Made by a program: the position numbers and the translations under genes. The notes under the pieces are model-generated. The model searched no databases, had not been told where the DNA came from, and saw only the letters and a list, made by a program, of their open reading frames with translations. A stretch of 64,000 bases of DNA from Rhineura floridana (Eukaryota > Chordata > Lepidosauria > Squamata > Rhineuridae), in the NCBI RefSeq assembly GCF_030035675.1, contig NC_084494.1:18211248-18275247 (forward strand), written 5' to 3'. Every line of letters starts with the position of its first letter. Position 1 is the first letter of the stretch. Below are positions 30,802-40,229 of this stretch, piece after piece.

Positions 30802-31212
30802 GGCTGGGGAAAGCCTAGTTGCTTTCCTTCAGCTTGGGCGAAAAAAGGCTTGGGGAGTAGATTAAGCCCTGAGACAGGCATCTTCTGAGGTTGGTTCTCT
30901 CCCATCCCCCTGGAGCCTTTATATTGTGAGAGGGTGCACCACCAGCACGGGGGAGGCAAGAAACTGGAACTGAGGATATGCTTCCTCTGAGCCTAATCCT
31001 CTCCCCCTTCATTTGTGAAATCTAATGCAACACACGTACAACTGATTTTTTTAATCGTTCCATGCTTGTGTTTTAAAGGCTTCCCCTAGATTCATTGTTC
31101 CCTCATTGACCTTTGAGTAGTATTGCACATGCACAATCACAAAGGTGAAAAGGGAGCACCTGTGGTATCTGAACTGGGGATAAGTTTTTATTCTGTATCG
31201 CAGAAATAATCG

Positions 31213-31302
31213 TGTTGTGGTTGGCCACTGTAAGAACAGGATGCTGGACTACATGAGCCTTTGGCCTGATCCAGTGTTGCTTTTCTTATGTTCATCTCAT
31301 GA
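31213..31302 (+). mobile_element. CR1 LINE 3' terminus
   Basis: GGTTGGCCACTGTAAGAACA, GGATGCTGGACTACATGAGC, TTTGGCCTGATCCAG and the tail CTTTTCTTATGTTCATC are the last 90 bases of CR1. It lies about 50 bases before the acceptor of the first MED18 coding exon. Confidence 0.8.
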
Positions 31303-31364
31303 TTGTACTTGAATGACCAATTGATTGTCTTCATGATCCTGCTGCTTGTAGGAACAACAATACC

Positions 31365-32493
31365 ATGGAGGCCCCTCCAGTCACCATGATGCCTGTCACT
31401 GGTGGTACTATTAACATGATGGAATATTTACTTCAAGGTAAGTCACAGCCAAGAATTGGCTTGACTTTCGTATCTGATTCATTCTGTATGACATTCTACT
31501 GGAAGAATGTATGTTTCTTTAGTAATGCAGACAAATTCCTTTTATGGCTGCAAGACTGTTAAAGACACAGAATCATCAAAATTGGGAGCTAACTACTCTA
31601 CGGCCATTGCATATATTAAACAACAAACCTAATTTGTCACAAATGCTTGTTTCACATCTGTGCCTCTTTATTTTTTCTCATTGATTCACATAAAAATGTA
31701 GTCTGTGAACAGGACTCTGTTGCAAATGGCAAACCGTAGCTCCATCTTTTGTGAAGATATTGGTGGTTCTCTGTTTGTAGTTTTGTTTAGGGAGGCTTTT
31801 GTAGTATTTGCAGCTTGTCACAGGTTTATTTGTGTTGGGATGTTACTGAACTGTTGACGCAGGGGGATGCTTTGCTTTTGTTAGTGGGGATGGCAATGTG
31901 TTCACTCCTGGTATCTTGACGATTCCCTTCTACCTCTAGGGAGTGTTTTGGACCAAAGCCTGGAGAGCCTTCTTCATCGACTTCGTGGCCTATGTGACAA
32001 CATGGAACCAGAGACCTTTCTGGATCACGAGATGGTGTTTCTTCTGAAGGGGCAGCAGGCCAGCCCATTTGTCCTCCGCACGCGACGCTCCATGGACAAA
32101 CCTGGCACTCCTTGGCACTTGCGGTATCTTGGGCAGCCTGAAATGGGCGACAAAAACCGTCATGCCTTGGTACGCAACTGTGTAGATATTGCCACCTCTG
32201 AGAACTTGACGGACTTCCTGGTGGAGATGGGCTTCCGCATGGACCATGAGTTTGTGGCCAAGGGGCACGTATTCCGCAAGGGCGTTATGAAGATTGTGGT
32301 GTACAAGGTTTTCCGCATCTTGATTCCAGGAAATACTGATAACATCGAGCCCTTGTCGCTCTCTTTTCTTGTTGAGCTCAGCATTGTAGCACCAGCAGGA
32401 CAAGACATGGTTTCTGATGACATGAGGAGTTTTGCTGAGCAGTTGAAGCCCTTAGTTCACTTAGAGAAAATTGATCCTAAAAGACTGATGTGA
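31365..32493 (+). CDS. MED18: Mediator complex subunit 18
   Basis: MED18 is a subunit of the Mediator head module, which links transcription factors to RNA polymerase II in the nucleus. It pairs with MED20 and docks on MED17, and is the counterpart of yeast Srb5. The coding sequence is two exons. Exon 2 has 13 bases of 5' UTR after the acceptor TTGTAG at 31351, then ATG at 31365 and 73 coding bases to 31437 (donor CAAG|GTAAGT). Exon 3 runs from 31940 (acceptor CTCTAG) to the TGA at 32491-32493. The split codon is glycine at residue 25. The joined frame gives 208 residues, the length I know for human MED18, beginning M-E-A-P-P-V-T-M-M-P-V-T-G-G and ending H-L-E-K-I-D-P-K-R-L-M. Recognisable conserved blocks include S-L-E-S-L-L-H-R-L-R-G-L-C-D, Y-L-G-Q-P-E and H-V-F-R-K-G-V-M-K-I. 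No internal stop is present. It looks intact and functional. The antisense open frames over exon 3 are shadows. Confidence 0.97.
31438..31939 (+). other. MED18: MED18 intron 2
   Basis: A 502-base phase-1 intron with donor GTAAGT at 31438 and acceptor CTACCTCTAG ending at 31939. No repeat is recognised in it. The frame at 31365-31562 reads through the donor into this intron and is not real. Confidence 0.9.
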
Positions 32494-32700
32494 ACTAGAT
32501 GGCAGACAGCTAAAGCTTCAGTCCTTGCTGTTACAGAGATCGAGGGATTTCAGAAAGCTTTAATTAATACAGAGAAAGTTACTTTGCCCAGACCTCTTCA
32601 AAGAAAACAAAATTAGGGAGATTGGATTGGTATCTTATTCAGTAATATATGGATTACTGTCCAGTGATTCCAAATAAACTTAGTGTTGCATTGCTGTTGG
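32494..32700 (+). terminator. MED18: MED18 3' UTR and poly(A) signal
   Basis: AATAAA at 32673-32678 lies 180 bases after the stop codon. GTGTTGC and GTTGG-rich sequence follow about 10-25 bases later. This gives a short 3' UTR of about 200 bases. Confidence 0.75.
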
Positions 32701-33065
32701 CTTTTTCTTATTGGATTCTGGAATTAAGGCATCTAGTTTTTGAGGTGAACTCAGATCTTTCTCTGGCAAGATTACCCTGAGCCATTTTGAATTCTGTTCT
32801 TCAGTCTTTGGGATCGATAATATTTTAATCTAGAATTTGAAACACAGTTTTTTCAAAAGGTTCTTTTCTTTTTAAAGCAGCTTTCCTCAACCTTTATAAT
32901 CCTCCTTGGAGAGATGATGAGAGAGGGCCCGTTGTGTCTTCTTCATATGGCCTTCTGTTTGCTTGCATTTACATTTTCAGACTACCCTTTCCATTTCACA
33001 ACTCTTTTAAAAAGTGAGGTTTCTACATGAGCCCCATTAGAGTGAGTGAAGTTTGGGAAGCAGCT
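32701..33065. other. Downstream flank of MED18, nothing recognised
   Basis: No exon, SINE or transposon end is visible. It is unique-looking sequence between the MED18 poly(A) signal and the gag-like fossil. Confidence 0.5.
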
Positions 33066-33069
33066 GTGC

Positions 33070-33890
33070 TTAAGAACAGTCTTTTGGAGTGACTTTTATT
33101 TTTGTTTCATTTCTGTCTTTCCTGGTCTCCTCATAATGAAACTTCTCCCTTTTTAATTCTAACCTTTCAGCGTCCATTCTCAGTCTTTCAATCTCCAACA
33201 TTCTCTGCTTTTCCTTCTCCTCAGCCTCCATTCTCCCTCTTTCAGCATCCATTCTCAATCTCTGTTTCCAACACACGTTGCTTTTCCTTCTCCTCAGCCT
33301 CCATTCTCACTTTTACCATTGCAATCTCTCTATCCTCCTTTTCCTCACGTTCCCATCTTAACTTCTCTCTTAAATACTCTATATAATCAGGATTACTTGA
33401 GTACCCTTCTGGGGTCTCTTCTCTGACAGGTTCTTTAGATTGGATTGATGCGAATGTTATCAATGCTACTCGCAATTCATCTACCCCTTGACCCTCATGA
33501 GGTACATGGAACGTTATGCATTTCTCCACCAGCTCCTCTCTTTTCATTTTCATATATTCAGCCATGTTTTTTGGAGCTCACACACTCTTTGCCACTCACT
33601 CTTTGCCACACACTTACAAGTAATCTTTATATGTTATTCCTTTTAGCCACACCACTTTTAGGGACTCTCTGTTGTTCGTATCCCACTGCTACAGCCATCA
33701 CATGTGATGTTTCCACCTTTGGTTCCCCCCTGTCAGGTTTCCACCTGCTTGTGGCTACCGCCTTTCATTAGGCACCACCTCAGGACACCACCAGTCACTC
33801 CCTGTAAACAATAGTGCTAGAGACTTTGCCTCAGTCTCTCTATAGCTTGTTACTTTGTGTCTGGGTGCCCTTGCTGTCCACAACCCCCTT
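33070..33890 (-). mobile_element. LTR-retrotransposon gag-like fossil
   Basis: Two minus-strand open segments encode a protein beginning M-A-E-Y-M-K-M-K-R-E-E-L, followed by a region rich in charged heptads (E-A-E-E-K-E-K-Q-R and R-M-D-A-E-R). This is the composition and order of the N-terminal Gag region of Gypsy-type LTR elements in vertebrates. The sequence between it and about 33890 could be an untranslated leader. No LTRs, polymerase or envelope were found, and the copy is broken and incomplete. The family assignment is a guess from composition. A host coiled-coil pseudogene is the alternative. Confidence 0.4.
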
Positions 33891-33902
33891 ATATCTTTGT
33901 CT

Positions 33903-34180
33903 TAAGATGTTGCCTTATAATGAGTCAGACCATTATTGGTCAGTATTGTCTGCACTCCAGAGTTTCAAACAGGGAACATTCGTAGCCCTACCTGGAGGTT
34001 CTCAGGATTGAACCTGGTGCCTTCTGCAACCAAAACAAGTGCTCTGTACCACTGAGCTATGGGCTTTCACCACATAATTGCTCGTATAATCAAATCTAGA
34101 AGACTTGCTAGGGATACCGAAAGCTATTGGTGTGTCTAGCTCAGTGTTGTCAATGCTGAGTGGCAGTCGCTCTTGGGGGT
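33903..34180 (-). repeat. tRNA-Ala-like SINE plus a partial second copy
   Basis: 33903-34069 is a full copy on the minus strand: GCCCATAGCTCAGTGGTACA, the B-box-like GGTTCAATCCTG, AACCTCCAGGTAGGGCTACG and CAAGGCAACATCTTAAG-like tail in complement. At 34121-34180 a second, partial 3' piece (CTCAGTGTTGTCAATGCTGA in + orientation) follows. Confidence 0.75.
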
Positions 34181-34962
34181 TTTATACATCTTAAATATGA
34201 TCTTAAATTGCCTTTTGGATAAAGGAAAAAGCCAAAACTTAAAACACATTAGCTATGTGTAAAGTGTCAACAGCTGTTAACTATGTTCTTAAAAACAAAC
34301 TTATGTCTTGTCCCATTTTTTCACTGATGTTTGCATTTTGTGTAAATGTGTGCTATATATAGTAGCTTCCATTGCATTTCTTTCATGAAAGAGGGTTTAT
34401 GGCTGACTTCCTCAGATTAGTAGCTAATATGCCCATGATAACATGTTGGGTGAAAATTTGGCCTCCACTTCAATCGGGATGTTCTTGTAAACTTTTCAGA
34501 TTAATTCTACTGGGTGTCATGAATGGGGCCTGAGACATATTTTATGATTCACTTTAATGGAAGTCTTTTCTCTAGGTATTTCATGTATGCCATCTGCTCC
34601 TAAAATGCAGGTGGTTTGGTTGAGCTGTTTGACAGCAGATTGCAAGATCAGTCTCTCATGGCCTATAAACATCCTGACAGATCTGTCTTTCCTTGATCTG
34701 TTTCTTTGCTGACAGAGCTGCATGTTGTCATGTGTAGAAAGGTTCTATTCATGCTACTGGTTCCAAAAGAATTGGCAGCTGGCTCTGCCTCTACTTTCAG
34801 TCCATCTTACCATTAGTACTTTTGATTACATCCATTGTATATAGAAAAGTGGCTTTTTAAGGTGGGATGGCACCAAGCTAATTGACATTAGTCACATCCC
34901 TTATCTTATGATGTAGAATGAAAAGCATGTCAAAGAAGTTTCCTGTTCTTTAATATATAAAC
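34181..34962. other. Intergenic, nothing recognised
   Basis: A/T-rich single-copy-looking sequence with no gene signature. The short frames are chance. Confidence 0.5.
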
Positions 34963-35821
34963 CAGGTGTGGGGGACCTCTGTTCCTTCAGATATTACTGA
35001 TGGGATGGGAAATACCCGGCTTAGCAGTAGCACGTGTGAGAAGGACCTTGGAATTGTAGTGGATCGCAAGTTGAACATGACCCAGCAGTGTGATGCTGTG
35101 GCAAAAAAGGCAAACGCGGTTTTGGGATGCATAAACAGAGCTATAGTTTCCAGGTCGAGGGAAGTAATAGTCCCACTATATTCTGCATTAGTCAGGCCTC
35201 ATCTGGAATACTGCGTTCAGTTCTGGGCGCCTCATTTTAAGAAAGATATAGACAAGTTAGAGCGGGTTCAGAAGAGGGCAACGAGGATGATAGCCGGTAT
35301 GGAGAACAAGTCTTATGAGGAAAGGTTGAAGGAACATGGTATGTTCAGTCTGGTGAAGAGAAGGCTGAGGGGTGACATGATTGCGCTCTTTAAGTACCTG
35401 AAGGGCTGTCACATAGAGGCGGGTACAGATTTGTTCACTGCTGCCCCAGAGGGTAGGACTAGGTCTAATGGTTTTAAGTTGCAGGAGCGTAGATTCAGAT
35501 TGGACATTAGAAGGAACTTCTTGACAGTAAGGGCAGTTTGGCAATGGAACTGACTGCCTAGGGAGGTGGTGGGATCCCCTTCGCTGGATGTCTTCAAGCA
35601 GAGGCTGGACAGCTATCTGCGGGAGATGCTCTAGCTGTGGATTTCCTGCTGTGAGCAGGGTGTTGGACTCGATGGCCTACAAGGCCCCTTCCAACTCTAT
35701 GATTCTATGAAATACTATATACCAATAACTCCCATCAGTTCCAGCAAGCACAGCCAGTGGCCTGGGACGATGGGAGCTATAGTTTATCCACATCTGGAGG
35801 GCCATATGTTCCTCACATCTG
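34963..35821. mobile_element. hAT foldback split by a CR1 insertion
   Basis: The left end CAGGTGTGGGGGACCTCTG is at 34963-34997. The right part, CAATAACTCCCATCAGTTCC to GGAGGGCCATATGTTCC and CACATCTG, is at about 35711-35821. Octamers ATATAAAC (34955-34962) and GTATAAAC (35822-35829) match at 7 of 8, which shows that the two parts belong to one insertion. Confidence 0.85.
34998..35710 (+). mobile_element. CR1 LINE, young 3' fragment inside hAT
   Basis: The open frame 34966-35553 encodes the end of CR1 ORF2: K-D-L-G-I-V-V-D-R-K-L-N-M, P-L-Y-S-A-L-V-R-P-H-L-E-Y-C, R-V-Q-K-R-A-T-R-M-I and L-R-G-D-M-I-A-L-F-K-Y-L-K-G. A single stop at 35551 is followed by L-P-R-E-V-V-G-S-P-S-L-D-V-F-K in the same frame. 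The 3' end is GATTCTATGA, the other known CR1 terminus. It belongs to a different CR1 lineage from the TTCTTATG-ended copies, and the long frame implies recent insertion. Confidence 0.92.
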
Positions 35822-36004
35822 GTATAAACTCTCACAAAGAATATTGCGTACAGATGGAACTGCAAAATTTGTTAGTAGTGTATCAGGAATTTTCAAGTGT
35901 TGTTACAAAACCCCTTTTTACATAGCACAACAATTTGAGCCTTTTCAAATGCCAGTAAGACCTCTGTCCCCTCCACGAAGGTGTGGTTTCTTTGTCATTC
36001 ATTC

Positions 36005-36188
36005 ATAACATTTTATCCTGCCCCTCCTCCAGTGAAGCCAGGGTACATATGGATTCCCCACCAAGAACATTTTATCCCCTGTGATGTATGTTAGACTGGG
36101 AGAAAATGACCCCAAGTCTCTCTGAGCAGTTACTTGAACTCAGGTTTTCCATGTCCTGGTTTGGCACTCATCTCCTACATCACACTAG
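36005..36188 (-). repeat. CORE-SINE, degraded
   Basis: The minus strand shows GATGTAGGAGATGAGTGCCA, a B-box-like AGTTCAAGTAACTG, and a 3' body with ACCCTGGCTTCACTGGAGGA and GGGGCAGGATAAAATG. Family order is preserved but divergence is high. Confidence 0.5.
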
Positions 36189-37539
36189 GGCTGTGAGCAC
36201 ACTAGTCGCCTACAGCAAAGTGTTTCCATTAGCCGCACCTGGAGAGGCAACAGGTTGATCTGCTGATCGGTTGCGAAATCTTTTTGAAGCTGAATTTTCA
36301 AAAAAATGCACTCAAGCTGATCCCACCAGGTTTTACAATAAAAAGGGGCAGGGTTTGACTTAGCATCTTGTACCCTTGTTTTCAGAAAAGAGAGATGGGG
36401 AGACACTGGAACTGGCAGAATGGTAAGTGTGTTTCTATCCTAGCTCTACCAGAATCTTTGTACTTCTGAAAACCTATAGGCATGTTGTACAGGGGGGTCA
36501 CTTGCATAAAGATTTAGGGTAAGATGGTAGAAGCAGGGCTGGGAATGAGAAACCCACTGAAGTATTTGTAGTTGTTGGAATATTTGGGGAATGATGAGGG
36601 AAATTTGAGACCTAGATGTTCCTCTAGGTCAGTCCCTTGGATTTTAGTTTATTCAGTTCTGATATGTTTTAATCCTCTCTATTCCCCTTGCGGCTTGAAA
36701 CCGTAACCATGGAATAGGATGCCAAAGAAGGTAAGGTTGGAAGAATGGACATCCTTTTAGTATGTACCTATTGTATGAAGCTGTTGCACAATGAATATCA
36801 CAATAAGGACTTAATAGACTAATTGGAGTTGCGGGGGCAGGATGCATTCCTGACACAATGCCATTGAGTATTGATGATAGGTATAGAAATAACAGAACGG
36901 GTTATCCCCTCTTGTGTTTATTTTGGAGAGACAGTGGCTTATTGTCCCACCTGGCCAATAAAGGCCCAGGAATTTGGGGGAGGAAGGGAGCGGCTTCTCC
37001 CCAGGAATTTCTTTCACTTTCTCCTTATTGCACATTGTTACAGGGCGAGTAGAATGTCATGTCTAAAGTGTTGCAGTCATTGAGATGTAAGTGTGGCATT
37101 GAAGCACTTTAATGATCAATGACTCCAGTTGTGCTTCTCCAAGGTGAGACTGCACTGCAGCTTGACTACTACACTTAATTATTTCATAGGAACAGAATGT
37201 AGCCTTGGGACCTAAAATATGCCTATAGTATCCTGTGTACCTCCCCAGTGAATTACGCTGCTCTTTCATAATGTAATTCGTATAAGACTCATCCTCTCTG
37301 AGCTGGATCTTTTCAGAACCAGCCATAATTGTTCCCGAAATAGCTTCCATTGTGTTTACACTAATCATAAAACACTCATGTAATTATAGCTAAGTAGGTG
37401 GTAAGTGTTTAATGAAGTTGTCATGTCCAAATAAAATCTGTTTCCAAGTACTTCAAGCCCGGATATAGAGTAAGCCCCTGTGAGCTTAATGGAACTTGTT
37501 TTTAAGTAAACTTCTAAAGACATATTCTGGGGGTTCTAT
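36189..37539. other. Intergenic, nothing recognised
   Basis: No transposon ends, SINE heads or coding exons. It is one of the longer repeat-poor stretches outside the gene bodies. Confidence 0.5.
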
Positions 37540-38020
37540 ATGTTTAAGAATTTACACTCCGTCCTTAAACAATTAGGGTGGTTTGCAATAAAGAAGCACA
37601 ATAAAATAGCAAGTACATTGAAATAAGGTTAAAAGCTGCATATTTATAAAAGCAACAGTAAAATATGTACAACAGATCTCTCCCTATCAATTTTCAAAAG
37701 TGAAAAAGCTAACAACAGCATATTTGTAAAAACAGCAGTAAAATAGTTAATGATGTGAGATGTGTGTGTTTGTCTTACATATTCTGGGAATATTCTGTTG
37801 CGTAGTGCAAGAAAGACTTCAAAGTGGGCACCAGGCAGACCTTTCTGGGGAATGTGTTTCAAAGCCAAGGTACCACCACTGAAAAGGCCCTTTCCTTGAT
37901 GAAACCATCTGCCATGTTTCTGATGGCAGGGAAACTCGGAGAAGGGCCTTTAATTATGATTTCAGAGTATGAGCAGGCATGCGTGGAGACTAGTGTCACA
38001 GGAGAGCTGTTATGACTCAC
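37540..38020 (-). mobile_element. Old L2-like LINE 3' fragment
   Basis: In complement, the ORF2-end blocks (from AGAAGGGCCTTTAATT, ACCACTGAAAAGGCCC and GGGCACCAGGCAGACCTTTC) lead into an A/T-rich 3' UTR with a duplicated stretch (GCATATTTATAAAAGCAACA and GCATATTTGTAAAAACAGCA). It corresponds to the same region of the L2 at 6155-6560. Confidence 0.6.
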
Positions 38021-38696
38021 AGGAGCAAGTTGGTGGTTTGCTGGGGGTGGTGGTTCTTAATCGACACTAAAAATATTGCATAAACAAGGAAACTTGGGGA
38101 ATGCCTCTCCAGAATGTGTTATATCATTTTGTCACTTATGTGTATGTTCTGTCCAGCAATATTTCTTCATTCTCGTGAGAGGTAGTTACACAGTATTGTT
38201 GTGTCATGCATTCCTTTTTGCCAATTTGACAATTGGTAGTGATAGTCACGAGTCAATCCAACCCCATCTGCACTGATTTACAAAACAGACTGAAAGCTTG
38301 ACAGCTCACGAACCAGAGCAGCTTCATAAATTTCTTGTGACCTTTCAGTGAATAAACCAAGTAGTCAGGCAATCCCGTTGTCCTTTGGAGAACACAGGTG
38401 GGCAACCTGGGGCCACAGCTTTCATTTTATGTATCCCTTGTGGTCTCTTGATGCTGCTGCATTCTGTTCTCCTTTTTTGGACAATTTATATGCTGCTAAC
38501 ATTTAAACACATTTGGTTTATAACATAGCTAAAGCATCTTAAATAATAGACATACAAAAAATCCACTTTCTATAAAAAGCTGAATGCTTTTTCCCCATTG
38601 TTGAACATTCAACTGAAGGGCACTATGGGGGCAGTCTTCGGGGATTTTAGTATTTTATTATTTCATTTTCAACCTAGGTAAGAGGTGTTTATAATG

Positions 38697-38817
38697 CAGG
38701 GATGGGGAACCTGCAGACGTTGTTGAACTCCAACTCCAGTCTGGCCCATTGTGTGTGACTAATAGAGATTATGGGAATTGTAGGCCAACAAATTGTATCT
38801 GGAGAGCCACATCCCTG
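38697..38817. mobile_element. hAT foldback, worn
   Basis: CAGGGATGGGGAACCTGCAG at the left and GAGAGCCACATCCCTG at the right, with GTTGAACTCCAACTCC and GGGAATTGTAGGCCAACA arms inside. There is no clean target duplication. Confidence 0.7.
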
Positions 38818-39342
38818 ATAATAATGCCTATATTCAGCACTCCTAATGGAATATTTTCATTGAGTGCGTGGGTAGAAAGGAATACCCCATGTAGCCTGCA
38901 AGAGCAAAGTGCAGTTTGAGTGCTAAGTAAATGCAGTTCCCCTACAACTGCAGCGATGAAGGCAGAGATGCATGATCCTCTGCACCAATTCAGTAACAAG
39001 GCAAATGTGAAGGCCAAGTTTCTGAGTGTGGTGAAGTAGATAATCCGTGGCTAAGGGATGGCCCTGGACTGGGGCTGGATCCATTTTGTTTGTGAAGTTT
39101 GACAAAGTTCTGAGGAGGGGCATGTAAGGGCACAAATGCCTGGGCTGCTGTTTTGACCAGCTTCAGAAAGGATAGTGTGAGCTTGTCATCCTCCCCTCTA
39201 CCATTTACACTTCTGCTTTGCTAAGAGTAGCAGAGAAGATGAGATGCAGCCCAAGAGAACTCTCACTTACATGTTCCACCTTTTCCAGGTTAGGGAGTGC
39301 TATGCCTTATAGACCCCAACATCCTGGAGCCAGCAGTGACAA

Positions 39343-39446
39343 CAGTGGAGACTGATGATTCTGATATCAGTGGGGCAGTGAATCTGCTCCAGGCTTTAGT
39401 CCAAACTTTAAAGGAGCTGTCCAAGGTGCTGAAGCTTGAAAGTGGT
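39343..39446. mobile_element. hAT arm, CAGTGGAGGCTGGTGG family
   Basis: CAGTGGAGACTGATGATTCT, ATCAGTGGGGCAGTGAATC and AGGAGCTGTCCAAGGTGCTG match the left halves of the elements at 9661 and 4185. The right arm is not recognised. A segment containing short inverted blocks (CACTTGGGAAG with CTTCCCAAGTG, and GCAGTGCCTGC nearby) follows to about 39750. Confidence 0.55.
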
Positions 39447-39771
39447 AAGAGCTGCACACAGGGCTGAGCCAGCATTGCAAGCTTTGTGCTTGTTACTTGG
39501 GAAGCACTTTTTGTGGTGCTTCCCAAGTGCCAGAAATCAGCTGATTGTTGGGCACTTGGGAAGTGCTGCACAAAGGGGCTTTGCAGGCACTGCCAATTAG
39601 CAGTGCCTGCAAACCCCTTTTCATCCAAGCCCACCCTTACCTGCCCCGTACCTGATGTCTGGCAGATGGGCATAACTTGCCTGAAATAGCCTGACAGACT
39701 AATTGGGAAGTCCTGATGGGCAAAATGTGGGCCATGGCCTGGAGGTTCCCTGCCCCTACTTTAGTTTTATT

Positions 39772-40060
39772 TTTGTTTTATTTATAAAAGTATGTATATA
39801 CTGCCCTCTGATAAAACAGCAGGGAAATGTAACACAACAACAATGAAAAACAGCATAAAATAATAAAGTGACTGATCACTCAAAACAATTTTTAATCAGC
39901 TGCATAGGCCTGTTGGCACAAAAAAAGTTTTAAAGAGATGTGCGAAACTCAAAAGCAAGGGTGCCTGCTGCATCTCTGCTGGAAGAGTGTTCCACAGCAT
40001 GGGACTGGCAACACTACATGTCTGACTTCTGGTTGAGGCCAGTCATGCCTCTATAGCACA
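39772..40060 (-). mobile_element. Old L2-like LINE 3' fragment
   Basis: GAAGAGTGTTCCACAGCATG and AAGTTTTAAAGAGATGTGCG correspond to the ORF2 end, and ATACTGCCCTCTGATAAAAC to the 3' UTR start of L2-type elements in complement. An A/T-rich tail follows. Confidence 0.55.
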
Positions 40061-40086
40061 GAGGATCTTTACATGAAGAACTAACC

Positions 40087-40225
40087 ACTAGCATCTCCAC
40101 ATCAGGCTGGGAGAAACTCCTGTCTGAAACCCCAGAGGGCCAGTCAGTGTAGACAGACAATCCTAAGCTAGAGGAGCCAATGGTCTGCCTCGATACAAAG
40201 GCAGTTGCCTGTCCTCCTGTGACCT
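40087..40225 (+). repeat. tRNA-Ala-like SINE, headless
   Basis: GCATCTCCACATCAGGCTGG, CTGTCTGAAACCCCAGAG, CAATGGTCTGCCTCGATACA and the tail GGCAGTTGCCTGTCCTCC follow the family order from the end of the B box onward. Confidence 0.65.
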
Positions 40226-40229
40226 AATG

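Larger units (their letters stand above)
29428..31351 (+). other. MED18: MED18 intron 1
   Basis: It runs from the donor after CTGCAG (29427) to the acceptor GCTGCTTGTAG at 31341-31351. It contains a split hAT foldback with a CORE-SINE inside (30442-30801) and a CR1 3' end (31213-31302). The rest shows no recognisable feature. Confidence 0.6.

Noticed and set aside
31990-32423. Antisense open frames over MED18 exon 3 (137 and 87 residues)
   Set aside because: They are shadows of the strongly constrained MED18 coding sequence on the opposite strand.
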